This document shows positions 11,802 through 21,631 of a stretch of DNA of 33,954 nucleotides, in pieces. This DNA is from SAR11 cluster bacterium PRT-SC02 (GTDB lineage Bacteria > Pseudomonadota > Alphaproteobacteria > Pelagibacterales > Pelagibacteraceae). A program made the position numbers and the translations under genes. Each line of letters starts with the position of its first letter. The stretch's first letter is position 1. The notes beneath the pieces were generated by a model, which saw only the letters and a program-made list of their open reading frames with translations, ran no database searches and was not told the DNA's origin. The stretch covers positions 1-33,954 of the forward strand of contig JPUP01000071.1 in the NCBI GenBank assembly GCA_001321855.1. The letters run 5' to 3'.

Positions 11802-13073
11802 TTGATGATAAGAATATATAATTATATTACTTTAATATTATACCCTTTCTTAATTATTCTTATTTATTTTAGAAAATTTTTTAATAAAGAAGATCCTAAA
11901 AGATTTGGTGAAAAAATTTTTTTAAATAATACCGATTTAAAAAAAAATAAAAAAAAAAATACTTTATGGGTTCATGGCGCGAGTGTGGGTGAAATAAGAA
12001 CTTTTTTTCCTGTGATTAATTATTTTTTAAAAAAGAAAAATGTAAATTTTCTTATAACTACCTCAACCCTCAGCTCTGCCCGTTTGGTGGAAAAAGAATT
12101 TAAATCGAGAAATGTTGTGCATAAATTTTTGCCTCTTGACATCAACTTTCTCATAAAAAATTTTTTAAAAAAATGGAAACCTAAAGGAATAATTTTTCTG
12201 GACTCAGAAATTTGGCCAAACTATTTATCTAATATAAGAAGCAAAAGAATACCAATAGCTTTATTTAATGCTAGAATTACAAAAAAATCTTTTAGAAGAT
12301 GGAAAATTGTCAAAAATTTTGCTGTGGATATTTTTTCAGTCTTTGATTTTTTTTTAGTCGCAAATAAAGAAACAAAATATTTTTTAAGAGATTTCAAGGC
12401 AAAAAAAATTAAAGATTTTGGTAATTTGAAATTTATACCTTATGATAAAAAAGAAAAAAACAATCAAAAACATTTAAAGAGCTTGGAAAAGTACAACGTG
12501 TGGTGCGCTGCTAGTATTCATCCTGGTGAGGAGGTTCTGTCAATTAATACTCATTTAATGTTAAAAAAAAATTTTAATAATGTTATTACTGTATTGATAC
12601 CAAGACATTTAGATAACATTCAAAATATTAATAAAGTTTGTTATTCTCACAATTTGAAAACTCAAATTTGGATTAAGGGGGAAAAAATAATTGGCAAACC
12701 TGAGGTAATAATAGTTAATTCTTTCGGTGCAATGAATGATTTTTTTAAATATTGTAAAAGTGTATTTATTGGTAAATCTACCATTGAGAAATTAAAAAAC
12801 GATAGTGGTCAAAATCCAATTGAAGCTGCTAGGCTGGGTTGTAAAATTTATCATGGAGAATACATATCAAATTTTAAAGATATATATTCTATTTTAAAAG
12901 GAAAAAATATTTCTTTCCAAATAAAAAATTCTGAGGATTTATTTAGAAATATAAAAATTGATTTTAAATTAAGAAATAAATTGAACAAAAAGAGAGTACT
13001 GTTTATGAATAAAATGGGAAATCAAATTTTTAAGAAAACTATTTACTCAACAAAAAAACTTTTAATAAAATGA
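11802..13073 (+). CDS. waaA: 3-deoxy-D-manno-octulosonic acid transferase (Kdo transferase)
   Basis: LWVHGASVGEIRTFFPVI, LDSEIWPNYL and IAASIHPGEE-like motifs; LPS gene neighbourhood. Confidence 0.9.
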   Translation: MMIRIYNYITLILYPFLIILIYFRKFFNKEDPKRFGEKIFLNNTDLKKNKKKNTLWVHGASVGEIRTFFPVINYFLKKKNVNFLITTSTLSSARLVEKEFKSRNVVHKFLPLDINFLIKNFLKKWKPKGIIFLDSEIWPNYLSNIRSKRIPIALFNARITKKSFRRWKIVKNFAVDIFSVFDFFLVANKETKYFLRDFKAKKIKDFGNLKFIPYDKKEKNNQKHLKSLEKYNVWCAASIHPGEEVLSINTHLMLKKNFNNVITVLIPRHLDNIQNINKVCYSHNLKTQIWIKGEKIIGKPEVIIVNSFGAMNDFFKYCKSVFIGKSTIEKLKNDSGQNPIEAARLGCKIYHGEYISNFKDIYSILKGKNISFQIKNSEDLFRNIKIDFKLRNKLNKKRVLFMNKMGNQIFKKTIYSTKKLLIK

Positions 13074-13990
13074 AATTTAATGAACCGTTATTTTGGAAAA
13101 GCAAAAATTTTGTTTCTATATTGCTTTTACCTATTTCAATATTTTTTCAGATTGTAATTAAAATATTCAATAATTTTGTGAACAAAAAATTTTTTGAACA
13201 ACCAATTATTTGTGTTGGAAATATATATTTAGGTGGCACTGGAAAAACACCTCTTGTGATAAAGATTTACGATGAACTTTACAAACATAAGGCTGCAGTA
13301 ATCAAGAAATTTTATTATAGTCATCAAGACGAAATTAATTTAACTAAGCATTACGTAAATAATTTTTTTATAAATAAGTCCAGAGTAGATGCAATTAATG
13401 AGGCAATAAAAAAAAAATCGAAATTAATAATTCTTGATGATGGAATGCAAGATCCTAATATTAACGCTGATATAAATATAATTTGTTTCAAAACAAGTAA
13501 ATTAATCGGAAACGGCTTCACTCTACCCTCTGGGCCTTTAAGAGAGCCTTTAAATTCAGTAAAAAAATGTAACTTTGCGGTTATCAATGGAAAAAAAGAT
13601 AAAAAATTTGAAAATAAACTTTTGGAAATACACCCTTATATAAAAATATATTACTCAAAATATTTGCCTGTAAATCATAAGAATTTAAGGGGAAAAAGAG
13701 TGTTAGCATTTTGCGGTATTGGAAATTCTGATGACTTTTATGATATCTTAGAAAAAAATAGAATTAAGATATTAAAGAGATATAGTTTTCCAGATCATTA
13801 CGATTTTAAAGATGAGGATCTAAAAAAAATAAAATTTGAGGCAAAAAAGGAAAAATTAATGATTATTACAACAGAGAAAGATTATTTTAGGATTAAAAAT
13901 AAAGATAAAAAAAATATTAAGTTCTTAAAAATAAAGCTAGCTATCGAAAATGAAAAAAGATTTTTTGAAGAAATAAAGAAGTTTTTATAA
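13070..13990 (+). CDS. lpxK: tetraacyldisaccharide 4'-kinase
   Basis: VGNIYLGGTGKTPLVIKI Walker A, ILDDGMQDPN, PSGPLREPLNSVKKCNFAVING, TTEKDYFRI. Confidence 0.93.
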   Translation: MKFNEPLFWKSKNFVSILLLPISIFFQIVIKIFNNFVNKKFFEQPIICVGNIYLGGTGKTPLVIKIYDELYKHKAAVIKKFYYSHQDEINLTKHYVNNFFINKSRVDAINEAIKKKSKLIILDDGMQDPNINADINIICFKTSKLIGNGFTLPSGPLREPLNSVKKCNFAVINGKKDKKFENKLLEIHPYIKIYYSKYLPVNHKNLRGKRVLAFCGIGNSDDFYDILEKNRIKILKRYSFPDHYDFKDEDLKKIKFEAKKEKLMIITTEKDYFRIKNKDKKNIKFLKIKLAIENEKRFFEEIKKFL

Positions 13991-14856
13991 TGAAACATTT
14001 AGGGTATTTTCTTCAAGCAGTTTTTGTTTACCTATTTATGATTATCATAAAAACTCTAGGTGTCAATTTAAGTAGAGTGTTATTTTCTAAAATTTTTAAT
14101 TTACTTGGAAAATTTTTTAGATCTGAAAAAATTATAAAAAAAAATTTGAGCTACATTTTACCTAATTTGAAAGAAAAAGAAAAAAAAGTGTTAATTGAAA
14201 AGATGTGGTCAAATTATGCTAAAACTTTTGTCGAATATTTTTTTCTTAAAGAATTTAAAAAAAGTCTTAATCATGTAAAAATTTCAGGATTAGAGATGCT
14301 TGATAAAATTAAAGAAGATAATAAACCAGTTATATTTGTATCTGGTCACTTTTCTAATTTTGAATTGATGTCGATGGAGTTAGTAAAAAAAAATATAAAT
14401 TTAGCAATTCTTTATCGACCGCTAAATAATTATCTGATAAATCCTTTAATGACTAATATTAGAAAAAAATATGTTTGTAAAAATCAATTTGTTAAAGGGA
14501 TGAAGGGACTAAAACAAGCAATAGATTACCTTGATAAAAAATTTTGTATTGCTTTAATGATTGATCAAAGATTAAGCGAGGGCGAAAAAATTAAATTTTT
14601 TAGCCATGAAGCTTATACAACTACCTTACCAGCCCAACTAGCAATTAAATATAATTGTAATATTGTACCTATTTACTTGAAACGAAAAGACAATAATGAA
14701 TTTACTATGGAAATAAAACAACCGTTGCGTATCGATCAATTCAAAAGTGATACTAATAAAAAGTACAATATCTCAAAAAAATTAAATAAAATTATAGAAG
14801 AAATGATTTTAAAAGACCCCTCTCAATGGATATTAACTCATAATAGGTGGAAATAA
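13990..14856 (+). CDS. lpxL: lipid A biosynthesis lauroyl-type acyltransferase (LpxL/HtrB family)
   Basis: VSGHFSNFELM (HX4D/E-like), MIDQRLSEG, WILTHNRWK C-terminus; follows lpxK. Confidence 0.88.
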   Translation: MKHLGYFLQAVFVYLFMIIIKTLGVNLSRVLFSKIFNLLGKFFRSEKIIKKNLSYILPNLKEKEKKVLIEKMWSNYAKTFVEYFFLKEFKKSLNHVKISGLEMLDKIKEDNKPVIFVSGHFSNFELMSMELVKKNINLAILYRPLNNYLINPLMTNIRKKYVCKNQFVKGMKGLKQAIDYLDKKFCIALMIDQRLSEGEKIKFFSHEAYTTTLPAQLAIKYNCNIVPIYLKRKDNNEFTMEIKQPLRIDQFKSDTNKKYNISKKLNKIIEEMILKDPSQWILTHNRWK

Positions 14857-15057
14857 TTAATCTAACTTCTTAAGTTTTCGGTATCTAATATTAACCTCTA
14901 TGGGTGAAAAATATGCTTCTTGTAATTCTACATTCCAATACCTTAGGTCTTTTAAAAGAATTTTTTTTTTAGACACAGCACAATTGACATAGTTGCCTTC
15001 TTCAATAATTTCAAAATGGTTTTGTTTAAATTTCAATTTAGCTTTTATTTCGCTCAT
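14857..15057 (-). CDS. DUF2093 family small protein
   Basis: 66 aa; GNYVNCAVSKKKILLKDLRYWNVELQEAYFSPIEVNIRYRKLK matches my recollection of the DUF2093 alphaproteobacterial family. Confidence 0.75.
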   Translation of the reverse strand: MSEIKAKLKFKQNHFEIIEEGNYVNCAVSKKKILLKDLRYWNVELQEAYFSPIEVNIRYRKLKKLD

Positions 15058-15085
15058 AAGAGTAATATATATTAAATTAACTTAT

Positions 15086-16348
15086 ATGAATATTGCAATT
15101 ATAGGTAGTGGTGGTAGAGAGCATGCTTTATGCCAAAAATTATCAGAGTCAAAAAAAATAAGTAATATTTTTTGCTTCCCGGGAAATGCTGGAACTGCTC
15201 AGATTGCAAATAATTTAGATATCAACTACTTAAACTTTAAAAGTCTTTTAAATGTTATTAAACTACTAAAAATTAAATTAGTCATAATAGGCCCTGAACT
15301 CCCACTTGTGATGGGTCTAACGGATTTCTTAAGGAAAAATAGGATTTTAGTTTTTGGCCCTAATAAATACGCAGCAAAACTTGAGGGGTCTAAAGCTTTT
15401 GTAAAAAAAATTTGTAGAAAACTGAGTATTCCAACAGCTAATTTTAAAATTTGCACAAATTTTCAACAAGTAAAAAAATATATAAAAGAGTGTAATCTCC
15501 CAATAGTTATTAAAGCAGATGGGTTGGCAAGTGGAAAAGGTGTCTCGGTATGTAAAACTAAAAAAAAAGCTTTAGTATTTTCTAAAGAAATTTTAAATGG
15601 AAAATTTAAAAATTCAAAAAAGGTAGTCATCGAAGAATTTCTTGAAGGTGAAGAGCTTAGTTATTTTCTTGTAGTAGATAAAAAAAGCTTTAAATTTTTT
15701 GGTTCTGCTCAAGATCATAAAAGAGTAGGTCTAAAAGATACTGGGCCAAACACAGGTGGAATGGGAGCTTACTCACCTGCAAGATTAATGAGTCATGATT
15801 TGGAGAGAAAGATTTTAAAAAGAATTGTAATACCAACCATAAAATTTTTAAAGAAAAAATCGTCATTCACTGGTTTTTTATATGTTGGATTAATGATAAA
15901 AAAAAACAATCCTTATTTAGTTGAGTTTAATGTGCGAATGGGAGACCCTGAATGTCAGGTAATATTACCTAGAGTCAAAACTGATTTATTTAATATAATT
16001 TATAACTCCTGTAAAAATAAATTAAATAAAATTAATATTAATTGGAAAAAATCTAAAGCCTTAACAATAGTTTTATGTTCAAAAGGATATCCAAATAGTT
16101 TTAAAAAAGGATTTGAGATAAATAACCTAAAACAAATTTCAAAAAGTAATAATTTTTATTTATTTCACGCTGGAACCAAAACAAATGGCAATAAAATAGT
16201 TTCAGATGGCGGAAGAGTGCTTAATTTCGTTGGATTAGGATCATCTTTTAAAACCATTAGGTTTAATATAATAAAAAAAATTAAAGAAATTAAATGGGAG
16301 CATGGTTTTTTTAGACGAGATATAGGATGGAGAGTAATAAAAAAATGA
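15086..16348 (+). CDS. purD: phosphoribosylamine-glycine ligase
   Basis: MNIAIIGSGGREHAL start at 15086 (the track ORF is extended upstream); FCFPGNAGTA, IKADGLASGKGV, GPNTGGMGAYSPA. Confidence 0.96.
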   Translation: MNIAIIGSGGREHALCQKLSESKKISNIFCFPGNAGTAQIANNLDINYLNFKSLLNVIKLLKIKLVIIGPELPLVMGLTDFLRKNRILVFGPNKYAAKLEGSKAFVKKICRKLSIPTANFKICTNFQQVKKYIKECNLPIVIKADGLASGKGVSVCKTKKKALVFSKEILNGKFKNSKKVVIEEFLEGEELSYFLVVDKKSFKFFGSAQDHKRVGLKDTGPNTGGMGAYSPARLMSHDLERKILKRIVIPTIKFLKKKSSFTGFLYVGLMIKKNNPYLVEFNVRMGDPECQVILPRVKTDLFNIIYNSCKNKLNKININWKKSKALTIVLCSKGYPNSFKKGFEINNLKQISKSNNFYLFHAGTKTNGNKIVSDGGRVLNFVGLGSSFKTIRFNIIKKIKEIKWEHGFFRRDIGWRVIKK

Positions 16349-16911
16349 GGATTTGTGGTGGAAATCTAAAAGGAAAAAAATTAATTTTTTCAAATAACAA
16401 AATCACTCGCCCGCTCAAAGAGATCGTAAAACAAAGTATATTTAACACAGTTATTAATTCTAATAAATTTAACATAAAATTGATTGATGCAAATATCTTA
16501 GACTTATTTTCGGGAACAGGTTCTTTTGGTATCGAATGTCTCTCGCATGGGGCAAGTCACGTTACTTTTATTGAAAAAGATAGGAATATTTTTAATTTGT
16601 TAAAAAAAAATCTAACACAACTCGATCTAATTAAGAAATGTGAAATTTTTAATATAGATATAAATCAATTTTTTGAAAAAAATTTGACCAAAGTTAGTTA
16701 TGATATAGTTTTTTTGGACCCCCCCTTCATAAACCAAGACTACAAAAATATATTCAGATGCCTTCAAGGAAATAATATCTTAAAGCAAAATAATCTTTTA
16801 ATTCTTCACAGAGAAAATAAAACAAAAGAAAATTTGGACAAATTTATAAAAATTTACGCGCAGCGCAGATTTGGAAGGTCTAAAATTTTATATTGCACTT
16901 TACTTAATTAA
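16345..16911 (+). CDS. rsmD: 16S rRNA (guanine-966-N2)-methyltransferase
   Basis: MRICGGNLKGKKL, LDLFSGTGSFGIECLSHGA, VFLDPPF; start at 16345 overlaps the purD stop (ATGA). Confidence 0.93.
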   Translation: MRICGGNLKGKKLIFSNNKITRPLKEIVKQSIFNTVINSNKFNIKLIDANILDLFSGTGSFGIECLSHGASHVTFIEKDRNIFNLLKKNLTQLDLIKKCEIFNIDINQFFEKNLTKVSYDIVFLDPPFINQDYKNIFRCLQGNNILKQNNLLILHRENKTKENLDKFIKIYAQRRFGRSKILYCTLLN

Positions 16912-18105
16912 AATTCTTCTAGTCTTTATTTTAACTTGCTCAACGGCTGGTTGGCTATATGGGTTTATGTGGGCTAAATTTCCTATTAAAATAGTTTCTA
17001 ATATAAAATAGCAAAATAACTCACCTAAAGTTTGCTCATTATGTTTTTTTAAAACAAAACTTCTAAATCTAATTTTTTTGTTTTTAAATGTTTGTATTAT
17101 CGCTTTTTTTTGTGATTCAATTATTTGGTGATAATTTTTTTTATTTAAATAACTAGCCGTTTTATTGAATGAATTAATTTTTAAGTCCGAGATTTTTTTT
17201 CTCTTGCTCTCAAAAATGTAAAAAATTTTATCTTTTGGCCCATCAAGATAGAGTTGTAGCAAACTATGATGATCTTTAGGTGCATTTGAAACCACTGGTA
17301 AAAGACCTCGTCCTTTTTTTCCTAAACTTTCAGAGAGTAACTGCTGCAACCAAAACAAAAACTTTTCTAACTCAGGCACGTAATTTAATAATACAATTGA
17401 ATTTATTTTTTTGTTTCTGTAAATTTCACTCATGCTATTTGCGTTTTTAATAAGATAGCTCATTTTTTTCTTTGCAAAATAGTCTTGAGCGTTTTTTTTA
17501 AAATTACTTACATTCAAATTAAACAATATGCAAGGTACGATGCCAACTTCACTTAAAACAGAGAACCTGCCACCGAAAAAAGGTTTATGCTCTATGAATA
17601 AAATGTTTTTATCTTTTGAGAAATTTTGTAAAGAATTATTTTTATTTTCTGTAATTATAATTGAATTATTTTTATTTATATATTTGGCAAAAAAGTTAAT
17701 ATTAGTTAATGTCTCAAGAGTATTACCTGACTTTGAAATTAGAATAAATAAAGTTTTTTTTGAGAATTGTTTTTTTAATTTAACTAAATAGTTTTTATCT
17801 AAATTATTAATAAATTTGACTTTCTTTTTGATTTTAAAATTTAAAAAATTATAAATTGCCTCTGATCCCAAAATAGATCCACCCATGCCTATAATGTATA
17901 TTTGATTAAATTTTTGATATTTTTTAAATTTATTTTTTTTTATATTAATATTCTTTTTAAAAAGATTAAAAAAATTTTCTTTTTTATTAATACTATTTTT
18001 GTATAATTTAAGTTTATTTTTTATAAAATTAATATTTTTTTTCTGTAATAAATTATTCCCAAAAAAAAAATTATTTGAAGAAATATTACTATTTTCTAAT
18101 TTCAT
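16900..18105 (-). CDS. pgi: glucose-6-phosphate isomerase (short form)
   Basis: IYIIGMGGSILGSEAIYNFL, ILISKSGNTLET, LPVVSNAPKDHHSLLQLYLDGPKDK, NPYSQPAVEQVKIKTR. Confidence 0.9.
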   Translation of the reverse strand: MKLENSNISSNNFFFGNNLLQKKNINFIKNKLKLYKNSINKKENFFNLFKKNINIKKNKFKKYQKFNQIYIIGMGGSILGSEAIYNFLNFKIKKKVKFINNLDKNYLVKLKKQFSKKTLFILISKSGNTLETLTNINFFAKYINKNNSIIITENKNNSLQNFSKDKNILFIEHKPFFGGRFSVLSEVGIVPCILFNLNVSNFKKNAQDYFAKKKMSYLIKNANSMSEIYRNKKINSIVLLNYVPELEKFLFWLQQLLSESLGKKGRGLLPVVSNAPKDHHSLLQLYLDGPKDKIFYIFESKRKKISDLKINSFNKTASYLNKKNYHQIIESQKKAIIQTFKNKKIRFRSFVLKKHNEQTLGELFCYFILETILIGNLAHINPYSQPAVEQVKIKTRRILIK

Positions 18106-18388
18106 TCAAAATAGCCTTTTCAACATCAGAGATATCTTTTTTGATTTTGGATTGTATTTTTAATTCCCCAAGATTTTTTTTTGTGTTTTGCTCTGCTTTT
18201 TTAATTGAATCAGGAACAGGAATTTCATTTAAATTTGGAGGTTCAATTAAAGGTGTTTTCTTTTGCACTAGAAATTCATCTGTATTACTTATTTTTTCAT
18301 TTCTTAAAACTTTTCCTGCAGTTTTAAAACTTTCACATGCACCTAGAAAAACTAAAAGTAAAAAAATTATAATTTTTTGATTAATCAT
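18089..18388 (-). CDS. small lipoprotein, DUF3035-like
   Basis: Signal peptide with lipobox LGAC; TPLIEPPNLNEIPVPD; located after lspA, as is common in alphaproteobacteria. Confidence 0.72.
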   Translation of the reverse strand: MINQKIIIFLLLVFLGACESFKTAGKVLRNEKISNTDEFLVQKKTPLIEPPNLNEIPVPDSIKKAEQNTKKNLGELKIQSKIKKDISDVEKAILNEIRK

Positions 18389-18888
18389 TTTTTTAACAAT
18401 ATTTCATTTATTAAAATTAAAATTACTCCTAAAGTGATAAATATATCAGCAAAATTAAATGTAAACCAATGAAAATCTTTATAATGCAAGTCTATAAAGT
18501 CTGGAACAGCAAAATATACCAGTCTATCGTAAAAATTTCCAACGGCTCCACCAATTATTATCGCGTAAGAATATTTTTCAAGACTATTTGATTTTATCAT
18601 TAAAAATAAAATAAATAAGATAATTACAAAAATTAATAAGCTGATAAAATGATAAAAAAAATTCGAGTCAAGACTTAATAAACCAAATCCTATTCCTGTA
18701 TTCCAAACAAGATCGATATTGATAAAATCATTTAAAAATATTTTGTTTATATCGGGGTTTAATTTTAAAATCTTAATTTTAGTGAATCTGTCTACTAAAA
18801 AGCAGAAGGAAATTATACCTAGTGTAAATAGATTTTTTTTTAGAATATTTTTTAAGCTAAGTTTTTCTTTTTCAACTTTTGTTATCAT
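18385..18888 (-). CDS. lspA: lipoprotein signal peptidase
   Basis: Multi-TM; GGAVGNFYDRLVYFAVPDFIDLHY and FTFNFADIFITLGV. Confidence 0.94.
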   Translation of the reverse strand: MITKVEKEKLSLKNILKKNLFTLGIISFCFLVDRFTKIKILKLNPDINKIFLNDFINIDLVWNTGIGFGLLSLDSNFFYHFISLLIFVIILFILFLMIKSNSLEKYSYAIIIGGAVGNFYDRLVYFAVPDFIDLHYKDFHWFTFNFADIFITLGVILILINEILLKK

Positions 18889-18889
18889 G

Positions 18890-21631
18890 TTACTTAGATG
18901 TTTTAATTATAGAGTCACATCTGATACAATTTTTTTCAACTATTTTCCAACATCTATTACATTTTACTCCTGATGTTTTTTTCACAATAATTTTTGTTTC
19001 TCCTTTATCGTTTTGGTTTTTAAATTTTTTAGCTTTTGAGGTAATAAAATACTCTGCTAAATCAAGCTCATTCATTAATTTAAAATTATAACTATTAGTA
19101 TAAATTTCTAATTCTGCCTCTAAACTTGATCCAATCTCTTTTTTTGATCTTTTTTCTTCAATTGCAATATTTGCATCTTGCTTAATTTTATAAAGTTGTT
19201 CCCATTTTTCATTCAGATCATTATTGTTCCATACTTTTGGTATTTCATTAAATGATGACTCGTGAATACTCTCTTCAGATTTAGTAATCAAACTGTAAAT
19301 TTCCTCAGTTGTAAAAACCAAAATTGGTGCAAACCATTTTAATAAACAATCAAGTAGTATATTTAAAGTTTTTATGCAGTCTTTCCTTTTTTTTGAATTT
19401 ATATCATCGCAGTATAAAACGTCCTTTCTTATATCAAAATAAAATGATGATAGATCGAGAGAACAAAAATTTAATAGCTCTTTATAAAGTTTGTGAAAAG
19501 TGTAATTTTTCAAATTATATTTGACTGACTCATTAATCTTAAAAATTTTGTGTAAAATAAATTGTTCAAGCTCTGGTAGCTCTTTTACGTTGACTTCACT
19601 ATAATTTTGTTTTTTGAAATCATCTTTTATATTACCCAAAATAAATCTAAAAGTATTTCTAATTTTTCTATAAGACTCTGCGTGTTGAGATAGGATAGAT
19701 TTATCTATTCTTAGATCTTCTCCATAATCAGAGGATGCAACCCAAACTCTTAAAATATCTGCACCATAATTTTTTAATATATCGTCGGGAGAAATAACGT
19801 TTCCAGCAGATTTTGACATTTTTAAACCTTTTCCATCGACTACAAATCCGTGGGACAGGATGCTTTTAAAAGGTGCTTTGCCTCTCGTTCCACAAGATTG
19901 CAATAAGGAAGAGTGAAACCAGCCCCTGTGTTGATCTGAACCTTCTAAATACATATCTGCTGGCCACTTTAAATCATCTCTTTTTTCAAGAACGAAACTA
20001 TGTGTTGAGCCACTATCAAACCATACTTCAACGATGTCATTTAATTTTTCAAAATCATTTTCATTGTAGTCTTCTCCTAAAAATTTCTTTGATTTGTCTG
20101 TAAACCAACAATCAGATCCTTCTTTTTCGTAAATTTGAGCTATTCTTTCTATAACCTTTTGATCTTTCAAAGGCTCTTTTGTTTTTTTATTCAGAAATAT
20201 TGGTAACGGCACGCCCCAAACTCTTTGTCTCGAAACGCACCAGTCTGGCCTTCCCTCAATCATTGATAATAATCTTTCTTTACCTTTAGGTGGAAAAAAA
20301 GATGTTTCCTGAATTGATTTAAGCGCTTTTTTTCTTAACGAATTTTTTTCCATTGATATAAACCATTGTGGTGTAGCTCTATAAATTAGTGGCGCTTTTG
20401 ATCGCCAAGAATGAGGGTAACTATGATTTAGTATATCGCTTTGTAACAATTTTTTTTCTTTTTTTAACTCATCTATCACAAGTTTGTCTGCTTTAAAAAT
20501 ATGTACTTTGTTAAAGTGTGGAATTTCATCTGTGTAATAACCAGAATTATCTACAGTATAATTTGACTGAATATTATTTTTTAAACATAAATTAAAGTCA
20601 TCGGGTCCATGGCTAGGTGCACAATGTACAATACCAGTTCCTTGCTCCAGATTGACAAATGACGCATCTAACATTGGAATTTTTTGATTAAAACCTAATC
20701 TTTTTAAAGGATGACTGCATATTGTTCCTTTAAAATCTATTCCCTTAAAATTTTTTAAAATTGTAAATTTTTTAATCTCGCATCTTTTCAATAAATCCTC
20801 GCTAAGCTCGCTAGCAACAACAATTTTTTTTGAGTCAAAACTATTATTCGAATTAATCTCAATTACAGAATATTGAATATCTGAATTATAAGCTAAAGCT
20901 CTATTTGCAGGGATTGTCCATGGTGTTGTTGTCCAAATAACTATGCTGCAATCACCTAGAAAGTTTTTAGGACTTTCAACCACTCTAAATGAAGTATAAA
21001 TAGTATTTGAAGTATGATCTTTGTATTCAACTTCAGCGTCGGCTAAAGCAGTTTTTTCGACTGTGGACCAGAGTACAGGCTTAAAACCTTGGTATAAACT
21101 GCCATCTAATAAAAATTTACCAAGCTCTCTCACAATCTGAGCCTCTGCAGTAAAACTCATCGTAGAATAATAGTTGTCAAAATCACCAGTTACTCCCAAC
21201 CTTTTAAATTCATCAACGTGAATATCTATCCATTTTTTTGCAAAATCCCTACACTCTTTTCTAAATATTTTAATTGGAATTTCGTCTTTATTCTTCTTAT
21301 TTTTTTTATAAAGCTCCTCAATTTTCCATTCAATGGGTAATCCGTGACAATCCCAGCCGGGAACATAAATTGAATCTTTTCCGTTCATTTGCTGAAATCG
21401 GGTAACCATATCTTTTAAAATTTTATTTAACGCAGTGCCCATATGTATATGGCCATTTGCGTAAGGCGGGCCATCATGAAGAATAAATTTTTCTTTACCT
21501 TTAGACTTTTTTCTTATCTTTTTATAGAGGTCGTTTCTTTCCCATCTTTTAATTATCTCAGGTTCCTTATTAGGCAAATTTGCTTTCATTGAAAATGATG
21601 TTTTTGGTAATTGAACAGTATCTTTTGACAT
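18890..21631 (-). CDS. ileS: isoleucyl-tRNA synthetase
   Basis: DGPPYANGHIHMGTALNKILKD (HIGH), VPGWDCHGLPIE, KMSKSAGN (KMSKS), C-terminal zinc-binding CNRCWKIVEKNCIRC. Confidence 0.97.
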   Translation of the reverse strand: MSKDTVQLPKTSFSMKANLPNKEPEIIKRWERNDLYKKIRKKSKGKEKFILHDGPPYANGHIHMGTALNKILKDMVTRFQQMNGKDSIYVPGWDCHGLPIEWKIEELYKKNKKNKDEIPIKIFRKECRDFAKKWIDIHVDEFKRLGVTGDFDNYYSTMSFTAEAQIVRELGKFLLDGSLYQGFKPVLWSTVEKTALADAEVEYKDHTSNTIYTSFRVVESPKNFLGDCSIVIWTTTPWTIPANRALAYNSDIQYSVIEINSNNSFDSKKIVVASELSEDLLKRCEIKKFTILKNFKGIDFKGTICSHPLKRLGFNQKIPMLDASFVNLEQGTGIVHCAPSHGPDDFNLCLKNNIQSNYTVDNSGYYTDEIPHFNKVHIFKADKLVIDELKKEKKLLQSDILNHSYPHSWRSKAPLIYRATPQWFISMEKNSLRKKALKSIQETSFFPPKGKERLLSMIEGRPDWCVSRQRVWGVPLPIFLNKKTKEPLKDQKVIERIAQIYEKEGSDCWFTDKSKKFLGEDYNENDFEKLNDIVEVWFDSGSTHSFVLEKRDDLKWPADMYLEGSDQHRGWFHSSLLQSCGTRGKAPFKSILSHGFVVDGKGLKMSKSAGNVISPDDILKNYGADILRVWVASSDYGEDLRIDKSILSQHAESYRKIRNTFRFILGNIKDDFKKQNYSEVNVKELPELEQFILHKIFKINESVKYNLKNYTFHKLYKELLNFCSLDLSSFYFDIRKDVLYCDDINSKKRKDCIKTLNILLDCLLKWFAPILVFTTEEIYSLITKSEESIHESSFNEIPKVWNNNDLNEKWEQLYKIKQDANIAIEEKRSKKEIGSSLEAELEIYTNSYNFKLMNELDLAEYFITSKAKKFKNQNDKGETKIIVKKTSGVKCNRCWKIVEKNCIRCDSIIKTSK

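Noticed and set aside
14993-15085. N-terminal extension of the purD ORF
   Set aside because: The conserved start is MNIAIIGSGGREHAL at 15086; the extension is antisense to DUF2093.
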